Shown here piece by piece: positions 1 through 7,391 of a stretch of DNA of 64,000 bases. Position 1 is the first letter of the stretch; each line of letters starts with the position of its first letter. The notes beneath the pieces are model-generated. The model was not told the origin of the DNA and ran no database searches. It worked only from the letters and a program-made list of their open reading frames with translations. Origin of the DNA: Paenibacillus sp. URB8-2. GTDB taxonomy: Bacteria; Bacillota; Bacilli; Paenibacillales; Paenibacillaceae. The stretch covers positions 3,658,001-3,722,000 of the forward strand of contig NZ_AP023239.1 of assembly GCF_013393385.1 (NCBI RefSeq), read 5' to 3'. A program made the translations under genes and the position numbers.

Positions 1-174
1 CGCATCCACCAGGTTGCCGTTGCTCAGAACCATGCCGCTTGAACCAGGCGAGAAGGTTTCCAACGTTCCATGCACACGCACAGCGGAAGAATGGAGGCTC
101 TCCATCTTCGGAAGCAGGACGGCGGACGCCGCCGTAAGCAGCATCGCCGCTCCGATCCACCATGTCCGGTTCAT
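1..174 (-). CDS. Truncated exported or membrane-anchored protein (N-terminus only)
   Basis: The minus strand encodes the first 58 codons of a protein that runs off the left edge of the window. The ATG at 172-174 follows a purine-rich ribosome site (aaaggggga, 7 nt upstream). Residues 4-21 form a hydrophobic stretch starting right after MNRT and ending at a proline-lysine boundary, which looks like a signal peptide or N-terminal anchor. It lies downstream of mtrB but is separated from it by an intrinsic terminator, so it probably has its own promoter. No family could be recognised from the visible part. In B. subtilis the gene after mtrB is hepS, but this N-terminus does not look like HepS. 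Confidence 0.55.
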   Translation of the reverse strand, partial: MNRTWWIGAAMLLTAASAVLLPKMESLHSSAVRVHGTLETFSPGSSGMVLSNGNLVDA

Positions 175-257
175 CGTTCATCCCCCTTTACGCCTTGCGG
201 CATTGTCCGCGCACAGAAGAATAAGGACAGCATAGAGCGTATACCTTCTTATATGTC

Positions 258-281
258 AAAAAAAAGCAGGCTATGCCTGCT
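258..281 (-). terminator. Intrinsic terminator of mtrB
   Basis: On the minus strand AGCAGGC-ata-GCCTGCT forms a 7-bp stem followed directly by a run of T. It begins within four bases of the mtrB stop codon. Confidence 0.8.
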
Positions 282-284
282 GGT

Positions 285-533
285 TCAGATCCCGCTTTCC
301 AATTGTCCGTGCTTGGTCATAATCTCCGCCTTGCCGCGGATCTTCATCGCAGAGGTCTGATCGGTAAACTGGGCAATCATCACCTCGCCCTTGTCGAGCT
401 TTTCGGTGTGATGGAAACGAGTATCCAGGCCTCTCGTAAGTCCGATCACCTGCACGCCGTTCTCCTTGGCCTTGACCACGATATAATCGCTTGCCGCCGC
501 ATCCTGGGCGGCCGCGTTCTTGCTGTCGCTCAT
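285..533 (-). CDS. mtrB: Trp RNA-binding attenuation protein (TRAP)
   Basis: 82 residues. The family forms an 11-subunit ring that binds tryptophan and wraps G/UAG-repeat leader RNA, attenuating trp genes. The sequence shows the TRAP core: [20 protein letters not shown] near residues 15-34, then [11 protein letters not shown] and a C-terminal KIRGKAEI strand. The length is close to the roughly 75-residue family norm, with a short extra N-terminus rich in Ala, Asn and Asp. The ATG has a good ribosome site (agaggag). It sits directly downstream of hbs, as in B. subtilis where hbs and the mtr genes are neighbours, but a terminator separates the two. No trp genes are present in the window, so its targets lie elsewhere. 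Confidence 0.95.
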   Translation of the reverse strand: MSDSKNAAAQDAAASDYIVVKAKENGVQVIGLTRGLDTRFHHTEKLDKGEVMIAQFTDQTSAMKIRGKAEIMTKHGQLESGI

Positions 534-573
534 CGCTAATCTCCTCTCTTCGTAACCTGTAGCTTCCCGCTCT

Positions 574-604
574 TAAAAATAAATGCCGCCTGGAAGGGCG
601 GCAT
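574..604 (-). terminator. Intrinsic terminator of hbs
   Basis: On the minus strand ATGCCGCC and GGCGGCAT arms (583-590 and 597-604) form an 8-bp stem followed by tttattttt. It lies about 40 nt after the hbs stop codon and before mtrB. Confidence 0.75.
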
Positions 605-646
605 GAACTTACAAATCAAGACTATAGAACGGATATGTAGAAATCA

Positions 647-919
647 TTATTTAATCCCGTCTTTAAGCGCTTTGCCCGGTTTGAATGCCGGAACTTTGCT
701 CGAAGGAATTTCGATTTCTTCACCGGTTTGCGGATTGCGGCCTTTACGTGCGGAACGCTCGCGGACTTCGAAGTTGCCAAATCCGACCAGTTGTACCTTG
801 TCACCACCCTGCAAAGCTTCCGTAATCGCCTCGAATACGGCGTCTACCGCTTTGGTAACATCTTTCTTGGGAAGTTCAGTTGCTTCCGTCACTTGATTGA
901 TCAAATCAGATTTATTCAT
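647..919 (-). CDS. hbs: HU family DNA-binding protein
   Basis: 90 residues, the usual length of HU. HU is the abundant dimeric nucleoid protein that bends DNA non-specifically. The start [20 protein letters not shown], the central [20 protein letters not shown] and the arm [24 protein letters not shown] are all canonical, including the intercalating proline in NPQTG. The ATG is preceded by ggaggtgagaaga, a strong ribosome site. A sigma-A-like promoter is visible at 979-1006 and a terminator at 574-604, so it looks like a single-gene transcript between spoIVA and mtrB, the arrangement known in B. subtilis. Confidence 0.97.
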   Translation of the reverse strand: MNKSDLINQVTEATELPKKDVTKAVDAVFEAITEALQGGDKVQLVGFGNFEVRERSARKGRNPQTGEEIEIPSSKVPAFKPGKALKDGIK

Positions 920-978
920 TTCTTCTCACCTCCCTGGATAATCCTCTGTTATTGTTCACTGTTTCCGTTTCAACGTAA

Positions 979-1006
979 AATATACGTGATTATTTCGTAA
1001 AGTGAA
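979..1006 (-). promoter_or_regulatory. Putative sigma-A promoter of hbs
   Basis: On the minus strand TTCACT (1001-1006) and TATATT (979-984) are separated by 16 bp, about 60 nt upstream of the hbs start codon. The match is by eye only. The rest of the 350-base gap between hbs and spoIVA (920-1273) holds only this promoter and the spoIVA terminator. Confidence 0.4.
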
Positions 1007-1211
1007 ACATTGCCGGCATCCTTCCCCGGATGCGCAACAAATTTATAGTAATACAGGCCATCCATAATTTCAAGGCGTTCCTAAAAAAACAAGCTGAAAT
1101 GATTTCCTGAACCTCCAATATGTATACAACAGCCCCAAAAATGCGGTCTTGGCCTCGGATTTACTCAGTTATTTCGCTCGTCTCCCGAAAAATTGCACAT
1201 TCGATTCTATC

Positions 1212-1242
1212 GAAAAATGAGCGGGACCCCAAGGTCCCGCTC
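1212..1242 (-). terminator. Intrinsic terminator of spoIVA
   Basis: GAGCGGGACC and GGTCCCGCTC (1219-1228 and 1233-1242) form a perfect 10-bp stem with a 4-nt loop, followed on the minus strand by atttttcg. It starts about 30 nt after the spoIVA stop codon. Confidence 0.8.
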
Positions 1243-1273
1243 TTCCTATTTCCATTCTAACTGCCTGCGCTCC

Positions 1274-2752
1274 TTACAAGATAATGGCAATCAAGCCGCC
1301 GGAGCCTTCGTTGATGATACGGCCAAGCGTTTCTTGCAGCTTGTAGCGGGCGTTGTCCGGCATCATCGCAATTTTGCCCTGAATGCCTTCCCGGACGATG
1401 CTGTGCAGCGACCGGCCGAAAATATCCGACTCCCAAATTTTGATCGGGTCGTTCTCGAAATCCTGCATCAGGTAGCGGACAAGTTCTTCACTCTGCTTCT
1501 CCGTACCGATAATAGGCGAGAATTCCGATTCGACATCGACGCGGATCATATGAATGGAAGGAGCCGTTGCTTTCAGCCGCACTCCGAAGCGGGTGCCTTG
1601 GCGGATCAGTTCCGGCTCGTCGAGCGCCATTTCCGCCAGGGAAGGCGCGGCGATGCCGTAGCCGGTCGTCTTGACCATTTCCAGCGCTTCCGAGAACCGG
1701 TCGTATTCCCGCTTGGCGTGGGAGAACTCCTGCATCAGCTGAAGCAGATGGTCCTTGCCTCGGATTTCGACGCCGACGACTTCCATCAGCACCTGGTCGT
1801 ACAGCTCTTCGGGCGCATACAGGTCGATTTCCGCGACGCCCTGGCCCATATTCATGCCGCTGAGTCCGGCTCTGTCGATAAAGTCATATTCCGTAAATTG
1901 GGAAACGAGCCGGTCGACGTCGCGGAGGCGGCGGATATCCTTGACCGTATCGCGTACCGAATTCTCGTAATTGCTGCGCAGCCAGTGATTTTCGGGAAGC
2001 ACCATCACCCAGCTCGGCAGATTGACATTCACTTCATGCACGGGGAATTCATACAATACTTCACGCAGCACGCCGGTGACGTCTTCTTCAGTCATGGTGG
2101 CTGCGCTAAGCGACATGACCGGAATATCGTATTTGGCCGCAAGCTCGCTGCGGAGCTGCTGGGTTTCCTCGCTCCTAGGCCGGGTCGAGTTGATGACGAG
2201 TACGAATGGCTTGCCGACCTCCTTGAGCTCTGCAATGACGCGTTCTTCCGAATCCACATAGGAGCCACGCGGAATTTCCGCAATGGTGCCGTCTGTCGTG
2301 ACGACGACGCCCAGCGTCGAATGCTCTTGAATCACTTTGCGCGTGCCAATCTCCGCGGCTTCCTGGAAGGGAATCGGCTCTTCGAACCACGGCGTGGAGA
2401 TCATCCGCGGACCGTTCTCGTCCTCATAGCCCTTGGCGCCATCGACCGCGTAGCCGACGCAATCCACAAGCCTGACATTGACCTCCAGTCCCTCGGTCAC
2501 TTTAATCTGAACCGCATTGTTCGGAACGAACTTCGGCTCGGTTGTCATGATCGTCTTGCCCGCCGCGCTTTGCGGCAGCTCATCTACGGCACGGACGCGG
2601 TCCGCCTCGCTCGTAATGTTGGGCAGCACGATCGTTTCCATAAAGCGCTTAATAAATGTCGATTTCCCCGTGCGGACCGCGCCGACGACTCCCAGATAGA
2701 TGTCCCCGCCGGTACGTTCGGCAATGTCCTTGAAAATATCCACTTTTTCCAA
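1274..2752 (-). CDS. spoIVA: Stage IV sporulation protein A (spore coat scaffold ATPase)
   Basis: SpoIVA hydrolyses ATP to polymerise on the forespore outer membrane, forming the base of the coat and supporting cortex formation. With a TTG start at 2752 the product begins MEKVDIFKDIAERTGGDIYL, matching the B. subtilis N-terminus, and is 492 residues long, the family length. The Walker A motif GAVRTGKST is at residues 24-32. An in-frame ATG at 2770 exists, but it lies before the ribosome site aggagggg, which sits 6 nt before the TTG, so the TTG is preferred. The C-terminus ends in the hydrophobic GLIAIIL. A sigma-E-like promoter lies at 2948-2975, consistent with mother-cell expression. Confidence 0.97.
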   Translation of the reverse strand: MEKVDIFKDIAERTGGDIYLGVVGAVRTGKSTFIKRFMETIVLPNITSEADRVRAVDELPQSAAGKTIMTTEPKFVPNNAVQIKVTEGLEVNVRLVDCVGYAVDGAKGYEDENGPRMISTPWFEEPIPFQEAAEIGTRKVIQEHSTLGVVVTTDGTIAEIPRGSYVDSEERVIAELKEVGKPFVLVINSTRPRSEETQQLRSELAAKYDIPVMSLSAATMTEEDVTGVLREVLYEFPVHEVNVNLPSWVMVLPENHWLRSNYENSVRDTVKDIRRLRDVDRLVSQFTEYDFIDRAGLSGMNMGQGVAEIDLYAPEELYDQVLMEVVGVEIRGKDHLLQLMQEFSHAKREYDRFSEALEMVKTTGYGIAAPSLAEMALDEPELIRQGTRFGVRLKATAPSIHMIRVDVESEFSPIIGTEKQSEELVRYLMQDFENDPIKIWESDIFGRSLHSIVREGIQGKIAMMPDNARYKLQETLGRIINEGSGGLIAIIL

Positions 2753-2947
2753 AAGAGATCCCCTCCTCATTTACTTCCGAAGAAAAATGCCTGAAGAGCA
2801 TCGACTTCGCGCTTGCCGCCGGTGTTCATCGCCTGTAGGGCCATGAACCGGACTTCGCACTGCCCGGCTGAAGCTTGGTCCGTAAGGTCCGTAAGCTTTG
2901 CCCCGCGGTAAACTCCGAACGCTCGGACATGCATTTGGACTAGTATC

Positions 2948-2975
2948 ATCATATGTACCCATTGCGGATTTATGA
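2948..2975 (-). promoter_or_regulatory. Putative sigma-E promoter of spoIVA
   Basis: Minus strand TCATAAA (2969-2975), 13 bp, then CATATGAT (2948-2955) resembles the sigma-E consensus of a CATAnnnT-type -10 and a TCATATT-type -35. It lies about 200 nt upstream of the TTG start. The 440-base stretch from 2771 to 3210 contains nothing else convincing except the terminator of the upstream gene at 3142-3172. Confidence 0.4.
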
Positions 2976-3141
2976 CCTGTATCCACGCAATTTGAAGGTT
3001 GTTTCTCCTTAGGAGGAGCAATACACGGCAGACGTTTCCGGCACCCGGAAGCTTTCTCATCATGTATATGAGCATGGTGCCCGAAATAGAACTCATGTGA
3101 AGCGGAAGCCGGGACAAACCCATAATCTTTAGGACAACAGG

Positions 3142-3172
3142 AAAAAGACGGCTCCCTCTTCGGGACAACCGC
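3142..3172 (-). terminator. Intrinsic terminator of the yphF-like gene
   Basis: Minus strand GGCGGTTgTCCC-gaaga-GGGAGCCGTC forms a bulged stem followed by TTTTT, about 40 nt after the lipoprotein stop codon. Confidence 0.65.
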
Positions 3173-3210
3173 CTGTTTGAAAGATGCGCATATTCGGTTA
3201 GACCCGCTCT

Positions 3211-4002
3211 TTACTTATCGGATGAAGGACGGGGAACAGGCTGCCCCCCAACCCAGTAATAAGGGAGCGATTTGACAGGGACAAACCAGGAATTTTCCAG
3301 CAAGTACGAGCGCAGATCCTCATCGGGAGCCGGCTGTTCTTTCCCCTTGTCCACCGCAGACATAATATCGAACACATAATCCGCGTATACGCTGCCGGTT
3401 TTGTCCATGATATAATCCATCTCCTGGCCGGAGAACACGCTAGTCAGCTTCATGCTTTCCGTTCCGGCTTTGTTGCCGTCGACCGAATACAGACCGGGGT
3501 ACAGCTCTCCTGCAGCGGGCAGCTCGCCGCCATGGGACGAACGGTACAGATTCACCTTCCGCTGGACATCATTCACGGCCTGGACGGTTGCGAGATCCAT
3601 CACTTTGACCGTCGGATTCCTCTCCTCATCCAGCAGCAAAAAGTAGACGCTGCCTCCTTTTTCGAAGGCCGTCGCCGGAATGGCGTCCAAATAGCCCCTT
3701 TTATTAAGCTTATCCAGATCAATCCGGAATTTCTCGTATCTCGGCGTCGTCTCGTCGGCATTCATGATCGGGAGCAAGCCTTCATCTTGATAGTAATCAT
3801 CGACAGCGGTCTGTATCTTTTTGACACTCTCCCGGTAGCTGATGGCGGAACCGCTAACCTCCTTCCCGGGATACATGCAGCCCGACAGAAAAAGAGCAAG
3901 GAGAAGAATACCCAGCAAACCGGCGGCGCGTAAAGACGGCAGGGTGCCTTCTCGAGTAAATCGCACCCGATAAGTCATCCATCCACTCCGTATTCTTACC
4001 AC
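3211..4002 (-). CDS. YphF-like lipoprotein
   Basis: 263 residues. An N-terminal basic segment is followed by a hydrophobic core (about residues 27-40) and a lipobox LSGC with Cys42, so the mature protein should be a lipid-anchored extracytoplasmic protein. The rest is soluble and has no recognised catalytic motif. Position and size match yphF in B. subtilis, which lies in the same place between spoIVA and yphE-gpsA; its function is unknown. The GTG at 4002 is chosen because gggagga lies 6 nt upstream. It overlaps the end of the ferredoxin gene by 7 nt, implying translational coupling. An ATG eight codons in lacks a spaced ribosome site. Confidence 0.75.
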   Translation of the reverse strand: MVRIRSGWMTYRVRFTREGTLPSLRAAGLLGILLLALFLSGCMYPGKEVSGSAISYRESVKKIQTAVDDYYQDEGLLPIMNADETTPRYEKFRIDLDKLNKRGYLDAIPATAFEKGGSVYFLLLDEERNPTVKVMDLATVQAVNDVQRKVNLYRSSHGGELPAAGELYPGLYSVDGNKAGTESMKLTSVFSGQEMDYIMDKTGSVYADYVFDIMSAVDKGKEQPAPDEDLRSYLLENSWFVPVKSLPYYWVGGQPVPRPSSDK

Positions 4003-4364
4003 AATTCATCCTCCCGGCCGCGCCGGGCTTCTTCCAGCCTTCGGCGCACGGCAGCTTTCAATGGGTCTTCGGGAACGGTAACATGGACGTCGCCCCATAC
4101 CTCGGCTTGGCAGGCCAGACGTACGCCTTCGTGCAGTTGGCTGCCCAGCTTCCGGCGCTCGGCATCTCCGGGCGGTTTCACCGCTCCTTCTTCCTCCGCG
4201 TCAATCTTGACCTTGCACATCAGGCATCCGGCTTTCCCGCCGCACCGGGTTGCAATCTTGACGCCCGCCTTCCGCGCCGCCTCCAGCAGTGAAAGTCCTC
4301 TTGCCGCCTCGGTCTGCTGTCCCTCCGGGAGAAAGATGACCTTGTATCTTTTATGCGGTTTCAT
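3996..4364 (-). CDS. 2Fe-2S ferredoxin
   Basis: 122 residues with a plant-type or adrenodoxin-like 2Fe-2S fold. The cluster ligands Cys41, Cys47 and Cys50 are in RCGGKAGCLMC (C-x5-C-x2-C), and Cys85 is in RLACQAEV. An N-terminal beta-strand segment (KVIFLPEGQQTEAARGLSLL) matches the ferredoxin fold. The C-terminal 25 residues are highly charged (RRRLEEARRGRED) and may be a docking tail. Its redox partner is unknown. It overlaps the yphF-like gene by 7 nt. This gene is not part of the B. subtilis spoIVA-yphF-yphE-gpsA order, so it is an insertion relative to that reference. Confidence 0.85.
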   Translation of the reverse strand: MKPHKRYKVIFLPEGQQTEAARGLSLLEAARKAGVKIATRCGGKAGCLMCKVKIDAEEEGAVKPPGDAERRKLGSQLHEGVRLACQAEVWGDVHVTVPEDPLKAAVRRRLEEARRGREDELW

Positions 4365-4410
4365 CGATGTTGATATCCTCCTATTGGTGATTCAAGTAAG
4401 AACAGCGCTC

Positions 4411-5070
4411 TTAGGAACAGAGCGCCGAAACGCCCAGAAGTTCTCCAAGCAGCCCGATATGGGAATTCTCCAGTGAATTGCGCCTGATCAGGTTTTGCAA
4501 AAGAGGCAGATGCGCCGGCAAATTTTGTCTCATGACGGCGGCGATCGCCTCAAATCGGTCTCTTCGTCCGCGCAGCACGTTGAATACAAATTCATGGGCC
4601 AGCGGCATAAGGCACAGCCTTCCGATTCCGGGGTAATCCTCTACAGGCGCGTTCCCCCGCAAAACCCCGGTCTCCACAAAATACTTCGAAGGACCGCTGC
4701 ACACCTCGAACCCGCAAACGAGTTCCAGATGATAATTTCCCAGCCGGTAATGGCCGATTAGCGAATAGCATCCGCGGCTCCGGTCTTCGGCTGGCTCTCC
4801 GCAGGCATATCGGATGAGAGCCGCATGAAGCCTGCCCGCAGCTTCCAGGTCCGCATACACATCAATATCGCGGGGAGGAGCCGCCAGCGGCACATGTTGC
4901 AGCAGCAGTCCGCAGCTCCCCCCCAGCAGCCATAACGGCGGGTCTCCGTCTCCCGCAGCGCTTAGTGCGTCAACAGCCTGTACAATAGCCTGACGCAACT
5001 CCTGTGGCATTGTATTACCGGCCAACATTTCTTCACGCCCCATTCCTTCAAAAATCGTAATACGATTCAA
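4411..5070 (-). CDS. Nucleotidyltransferase-like protein
   Basis: Up to 219 residues. It carries the nucleotidyltransferase signature LLGGSCGLLLQ (residues 48-58) followed by PRDIDVYADLE (66-76), that is GGS plus an Asp-x-Asp pair, as in small NTases and NTase-like antitoxins. The C-terminal half has a helical region (MPLAHEFVFNVLRGRRDR) typical of such proteins. The substrate cannot be inferred. The start is uncertain: TTG at 5070 has no clear ribosome site, and ATG codons at 5043 and 5028 are alternatives. It sits between the ferredoxin gene and the DUF2768 peptide and is another insertion in the otherwise conserved order. No adjacent HEPN-like toxin was seen. Confidence 0.7.
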   Translation of the reverse strand: MNRITIFEGMGREEMLAGNTMPQELRQAIVQAVDALSAAGDGDPPLWLLGGSCGLLLQHVPLAAPPRDIDVYADLEAAGRLHAALIRYACGEPAEDRSRGCYSLIGHYRLGNYHLELVCGFEVCSGPSKYFVETGVLRGNAPVEDYPGIGRLCLMPLAHEFVFNVLRGRRDRFEAIAAVMRQNLPAHLPLLQNLIRRNSLENSHIGLLGELLGVSALCS

Positions 5071-5088
5071 TCCGAAATATGTAACGGC

Positions 5089-5268
5089 TTACATTATTGA
5101 GGCCGCGCCGCCAAGCAGCCCGATCAGCATAGTCAGAAAAGCGATGACAGACAAAACCCCGCGAAGAAGGCCTTTCGTCCTGCTGCGGGCAAATGTAATG
5201 AGAAATACGGACAACCCCATAATCAAAATGGCAATCAGGGACAGCCACATTTTCGTCATCGGGTCCAT
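5089..5268 (-). CDS. DUF2768 small membrane protein (YphE-like)
   Basis: A 59-residue frame (MDPMTKMWLSL...) with two membrane segments, about residues 7-24 and 35-54, joined by a short basic loop (ARSRTKG). The ribosome site ggagg is 7 nt from the ATG, and a TATAAT is visible roughly 40 nt upstream. Size, two-helix topology and position between yphF and gpsA match B. subtilis YphE (DUF2768 family), whose role is unknown but is linked by position to sporulation genes. Confidence 0.75.
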   Translation of the reverse strand: MDPMTKMWLSLIAILIMGLSVFLITFARSRTKGLLRGVLSVIAFLTMLIGLLGGAASIM

Positions 5269-5318
5269 GCGTACGCCTCCATTCAGCTGGAATTGTAGTT
5301 ATATTATAACACGGCCGC

Positions 5319-5360
5319 AAAAAAAAGAGCATCCGAACCGCCAGGTCCTTCTGCTCTTTT
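5319..5360 (-). terminator. Intrinsic terminator of spoVIF
   Basis: Minus strand AAAAGAGCA and TGCTCTTTT arms enclose an 18-nt GC-rich loop and are followed by a T run into 5319. It begins about 15 nt after the spoVIF stop codon. Confidence 0.7.
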
Positions 5361-5374
5361 GGAAAAGAAAACTC

Positions 5375-5647
5375 TTATTTTTTCAGCATCATTTTCATTA
5401 AGCTTTCCATGCTGCTCGAACTCCCGGTCTTCTTCACCGCACTGATAATTTCTTTGATCGTGTCTTCGCTCACTGGCACTTTGGCCATCGCGGACACCTG
5501 CTTAATCAATTGGCGGAGCTGGGCTTCACTCTGCAGCGTTCCCGGTTTGACCGTACTGGCCAGTTTTTTAACGGCGCCTTCCGAGATGTTTTTGCCCGTC
5601 TTTTTATTAATGGCGTTCAAGGCGTCCTTGGAAAAATTTCGGCTCAT
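5375..5647 (-). CDS. spoVIF: Stage VI sporulation protein F
   Basis: 90 residues. SpoVIF (YjcC) is a short basic protein needed for proper coat assembly in B. subtilis. The family core is visible: KKTGKNISEGAVKKLASTVK (residues 15-34) followed by TLQSEAQLRQLIKQVS and a Ser-rich C-terminus ending MKMMLKK. The length agrees with the family (about 86 residues). The ATG at 5645-5647 has an upstream ggagg. It lies between gpsA and the DUF2768 gene, where B. subtilis has nothing, and is bounded downstream by a strong terminator. Confidence 0.8.
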   Translation of the reverse strand: MSRNFSKDALNAINKKTGKNISEGAVKKLASTVKPGTLQSEAQLRQLIKQVSAMAKVPVSEDTIKEIISAVKKTGSSSSMESLMKMMLKK

Positions 5648-5728
5648 TTTCTAATCCCTCCTCCGTCAATCCCCGATACAGCATATGAGGATATCCGGCG
5701 AAAGGTGTTGGGCGTACCCTAGTTCGCT

Positions 5729-6769
5729 TTAGGTATGCCACTGCTCCCAGGTTTCCTGGGAGATGGACTCCAGCTCGGCCTTCGGGTCGCGCCCCATCAG
5801 CGCCTCGACCGCTTCCCGCGGACTGCGGCCCTTAAACAACACATGGTAAATCTGGTCGGTAATCGGCATCTGCACACCTAAGTTGGCCGAGATGGCATAA
5901 GCCGCCTGGGTTGTGCGGATTCCTTCCACTACCATGCCCATCGATTCCAGCACCTCATCCAGCGGTTTGCCCTGCCCGAGCAGTGAACCCGCTCGCCAGT
6001 TGCGGCTGTGCTTGCTTGTCGCCGTTACGACCAGATCGCCGATCCCGGCCAGACCGGCGAAAGTGAGGGGATTCGCCCCGAGCTCCACGCCGACGCGGGA
6101 GATTTCCGCGATTCCCCGGGTAATCAGCGCCGCCTTGGCATTATCGCCGTAACCGAGACCGTCGGACATCCCAGCGCCGAGCGCTATGATGTTCTTGAGC
6201 GCTCCCGCCAGTTCCACGCCTACCATATCCCGGTTCGTGTACACCCGGAAGTCGTTGTTCATGAACAGATCCTGCGCCAATACCGCGGCTTTTTCATCCA
6301 GCGAAGCGACAACGACTGTCGTCGGGCAATGTCGGACAACCTCCTCCGCATGGCTCGGCCCGGACAGAACAACGATACGTCCCTCATTGCACCCGAGCTC
6401 CTCGGATATCACTGTGGACATCCGTTTCATCGTCTCCGTCTCAAAGCCTTTGGTGGCATGAACGCACAGCATACCATCCTTCCAGTATGCTTTCAGACTG
6501 CGGGCGACCTGGCGCATGCCCGAAGAGGGAGCCACAATAACAACCGCCTTGGCGTCCGTAACCGCCTCTTCCATATCAGTCGTGGCGATGATGCCTTCAG
6601 GCAGAACAACGCCGGGTAAATAATGCTCGTTCGTATGGCCCGCGTTGATTTCGTCCGACTGAACTTTATTTCGCGTCCACAGATAAACCTCCGGATGGTT
6701 CGCCGCCAGAACGCTTGCCAGCGCCGTTCCCCAACTGCCCGCGACCAGTACGGCGATTTTTTCAGACAA
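5729..6769 (-). CDS. gpsA: NAD(P)H-dependent glycerol-3-phosphate dehydrogenase
   Basis: 346 residues, a normal GpsA length. It reduces dihydroxyacetone phosphate to sn-glycerol 3-phosphate for phospholipid synthesis. The N-terminal Rossmann motif reads VLVAGSWGTALA, where the first glycine of the usual GAGSWG is Val. Further family motifs are HATKGFE, LSGPSHAEEV, the catalytic lysine segment VELAGALKNIIALGAG and GLAGIGDLVVT. It overlaps plsY by 8 nt, so the two glycerolipid genes are coupled: GpsA makes the acceptor that PlsY acylates. The same gpsA neighbourhood (yphE-gpsA-der) occurs in B. subtilis. Confidence 0.95.
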   Translation of the reverse strand: MSEKIAVLVAGSWGTALASVLAANHPEVYLWTRNKVQSDEINAGHTNEHYLPGVVLPEGIIATTDMEEAVTDAKAVVIVAPSSGMRQVARSLKAYWKDGMLCVHATKGFETETMKRMSTVISEELGCNEGRIVVLSGPSHAEEVVRHCPTTVVVASLDEKAAVLAQDLFMNNDFRVYTNRDMVGVELAGALKNIIALGAGMSDGLGYGDNAKAALITRGIAEISRVGVELGANPLTFAGLAGIGDLVVTATSKHSRNWRAGSLLGQGKPLDEVLESMGMVVEGIRTTQAAYAISANLGVQMPITDQIYHVLFKGRSPREAVEALMGRDPKAELESISQETWEQWHT

Positions 6770-7379
6770 CGCGTTTCCCTCCTTTGGATTTGGAACCGAT
6801 TTTATTCTCGCGCCGCTGCGCGATTTTAATTATATTCGTCCGGTGCCGCCAGAATGCAAAGACGGCGATGATGAGGCTCGTCCAGAGCACCGGATATGTA
6901 AAGCCGGTGAACAGCAGGAACACCGGTGTAAAAGCAACGAACAGAAGCGAGCCGAGCGAGACATAGCGGGTAACAACGATGGCCAGAATAGCGATAATTC
7001 CGGCATACAACGCGGGCATTAAGGATAGCGTCGCCATTACGCCGATCGTGGTTGCTATCCCTTTGCCCCCTTTGAAATGAAAGTACAGCGGCCAGTTATG
7101 CCCGATTATGGCAGCGATGCCGCAGACGGCGGCGACTCCGCTTCCCCAACCGTCCGCCCATACTCCAAGCCAGACGGCGACAATGCCTTTAAGCACGTCC
7201 AGAACAAGCACCAGTATGGCGGGTCCTGTTCCAAGAACCCGCAGCGTATTGGTTGCCCCGGCATTACCGCTTCCGTAATGCCTTATATCAATACCCTTGA
7301 GCAGCTTCGCCAGCAGAACGCTAAAGCTGACAGAGCCAAGCAGATAGCTGATTACAATTACCGCAATTTCAAACGCCAC
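6762..7379 (-). CDS. plsY: Acyl-phosphate:glycerol-3-phosphate acyltransferase
   Basis: 205 residues. PlsY is an integral membrane enzyme that moves an acyl group from acyl-phosphate to sn-glycerol 3-phosphate, the first step of phosphatidic acid synthesis. The three family motifs are visible: SYLLGSVSFSVLLAK near the start, GSGNAGATNTLRVLG (about 37-51) and HFKGGKGIATTIGV (about 102-115). Multiple membrane segments are spread over the length, and the C-terminus is basic. It overlaps gpsA by 8 nt and follows der after 12 nt, so der-plsY-gpsA form an operon. Confidence 0.95.
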   Translation of the reverse strand: MAFEIAVIVISYLLGSVSFSVLLAKLLKGIDIRHYGSGNAGATNTLRVLGTGPAILVLVLDVLKGIVAVWLGVWADGWGSGVAAVCGIAAIIGHNWPLYFHFKGGKGIATTIGVMATLSLMPALYAGIIAILAIVVTRYVSLGSLLFVAFTPVFLLFTGFTYPVLWTSLIIAVFAFWRHRTNIIKIAQRRENKIGSKSKGGKRVV

Positions 7380-7391
7380 GCTTCTTCTCCC

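Noticed and set aside
1193-2794. 533-codon plus-strand frame opposite spoIVA
   Set aside because: Antisense shadow of a high-GC gene; composition is His/Arg-rich and there is no ribosome site.
2767-3168. 133-codon open frame on the minus strand upstream of spoIVA
   Set aside because: It begins inside the terminator of the upstream gene, has no ribosome site, overlaps the spoIVA start signals and shows no family resemblance.
4411-5070. NTase-HEPN toxin-antitoxin pair
   Set aside because: The NTase-like protein has the GGS and D-x-D motif, but no adjacent HEPN partner was seen.
5048-5332. 94-codon minus-strand frame over the DUF2768 gene
   Set aside because: A shadow in another frame; the real gene there is the 59-residue membrane protein with a good ribosome site.
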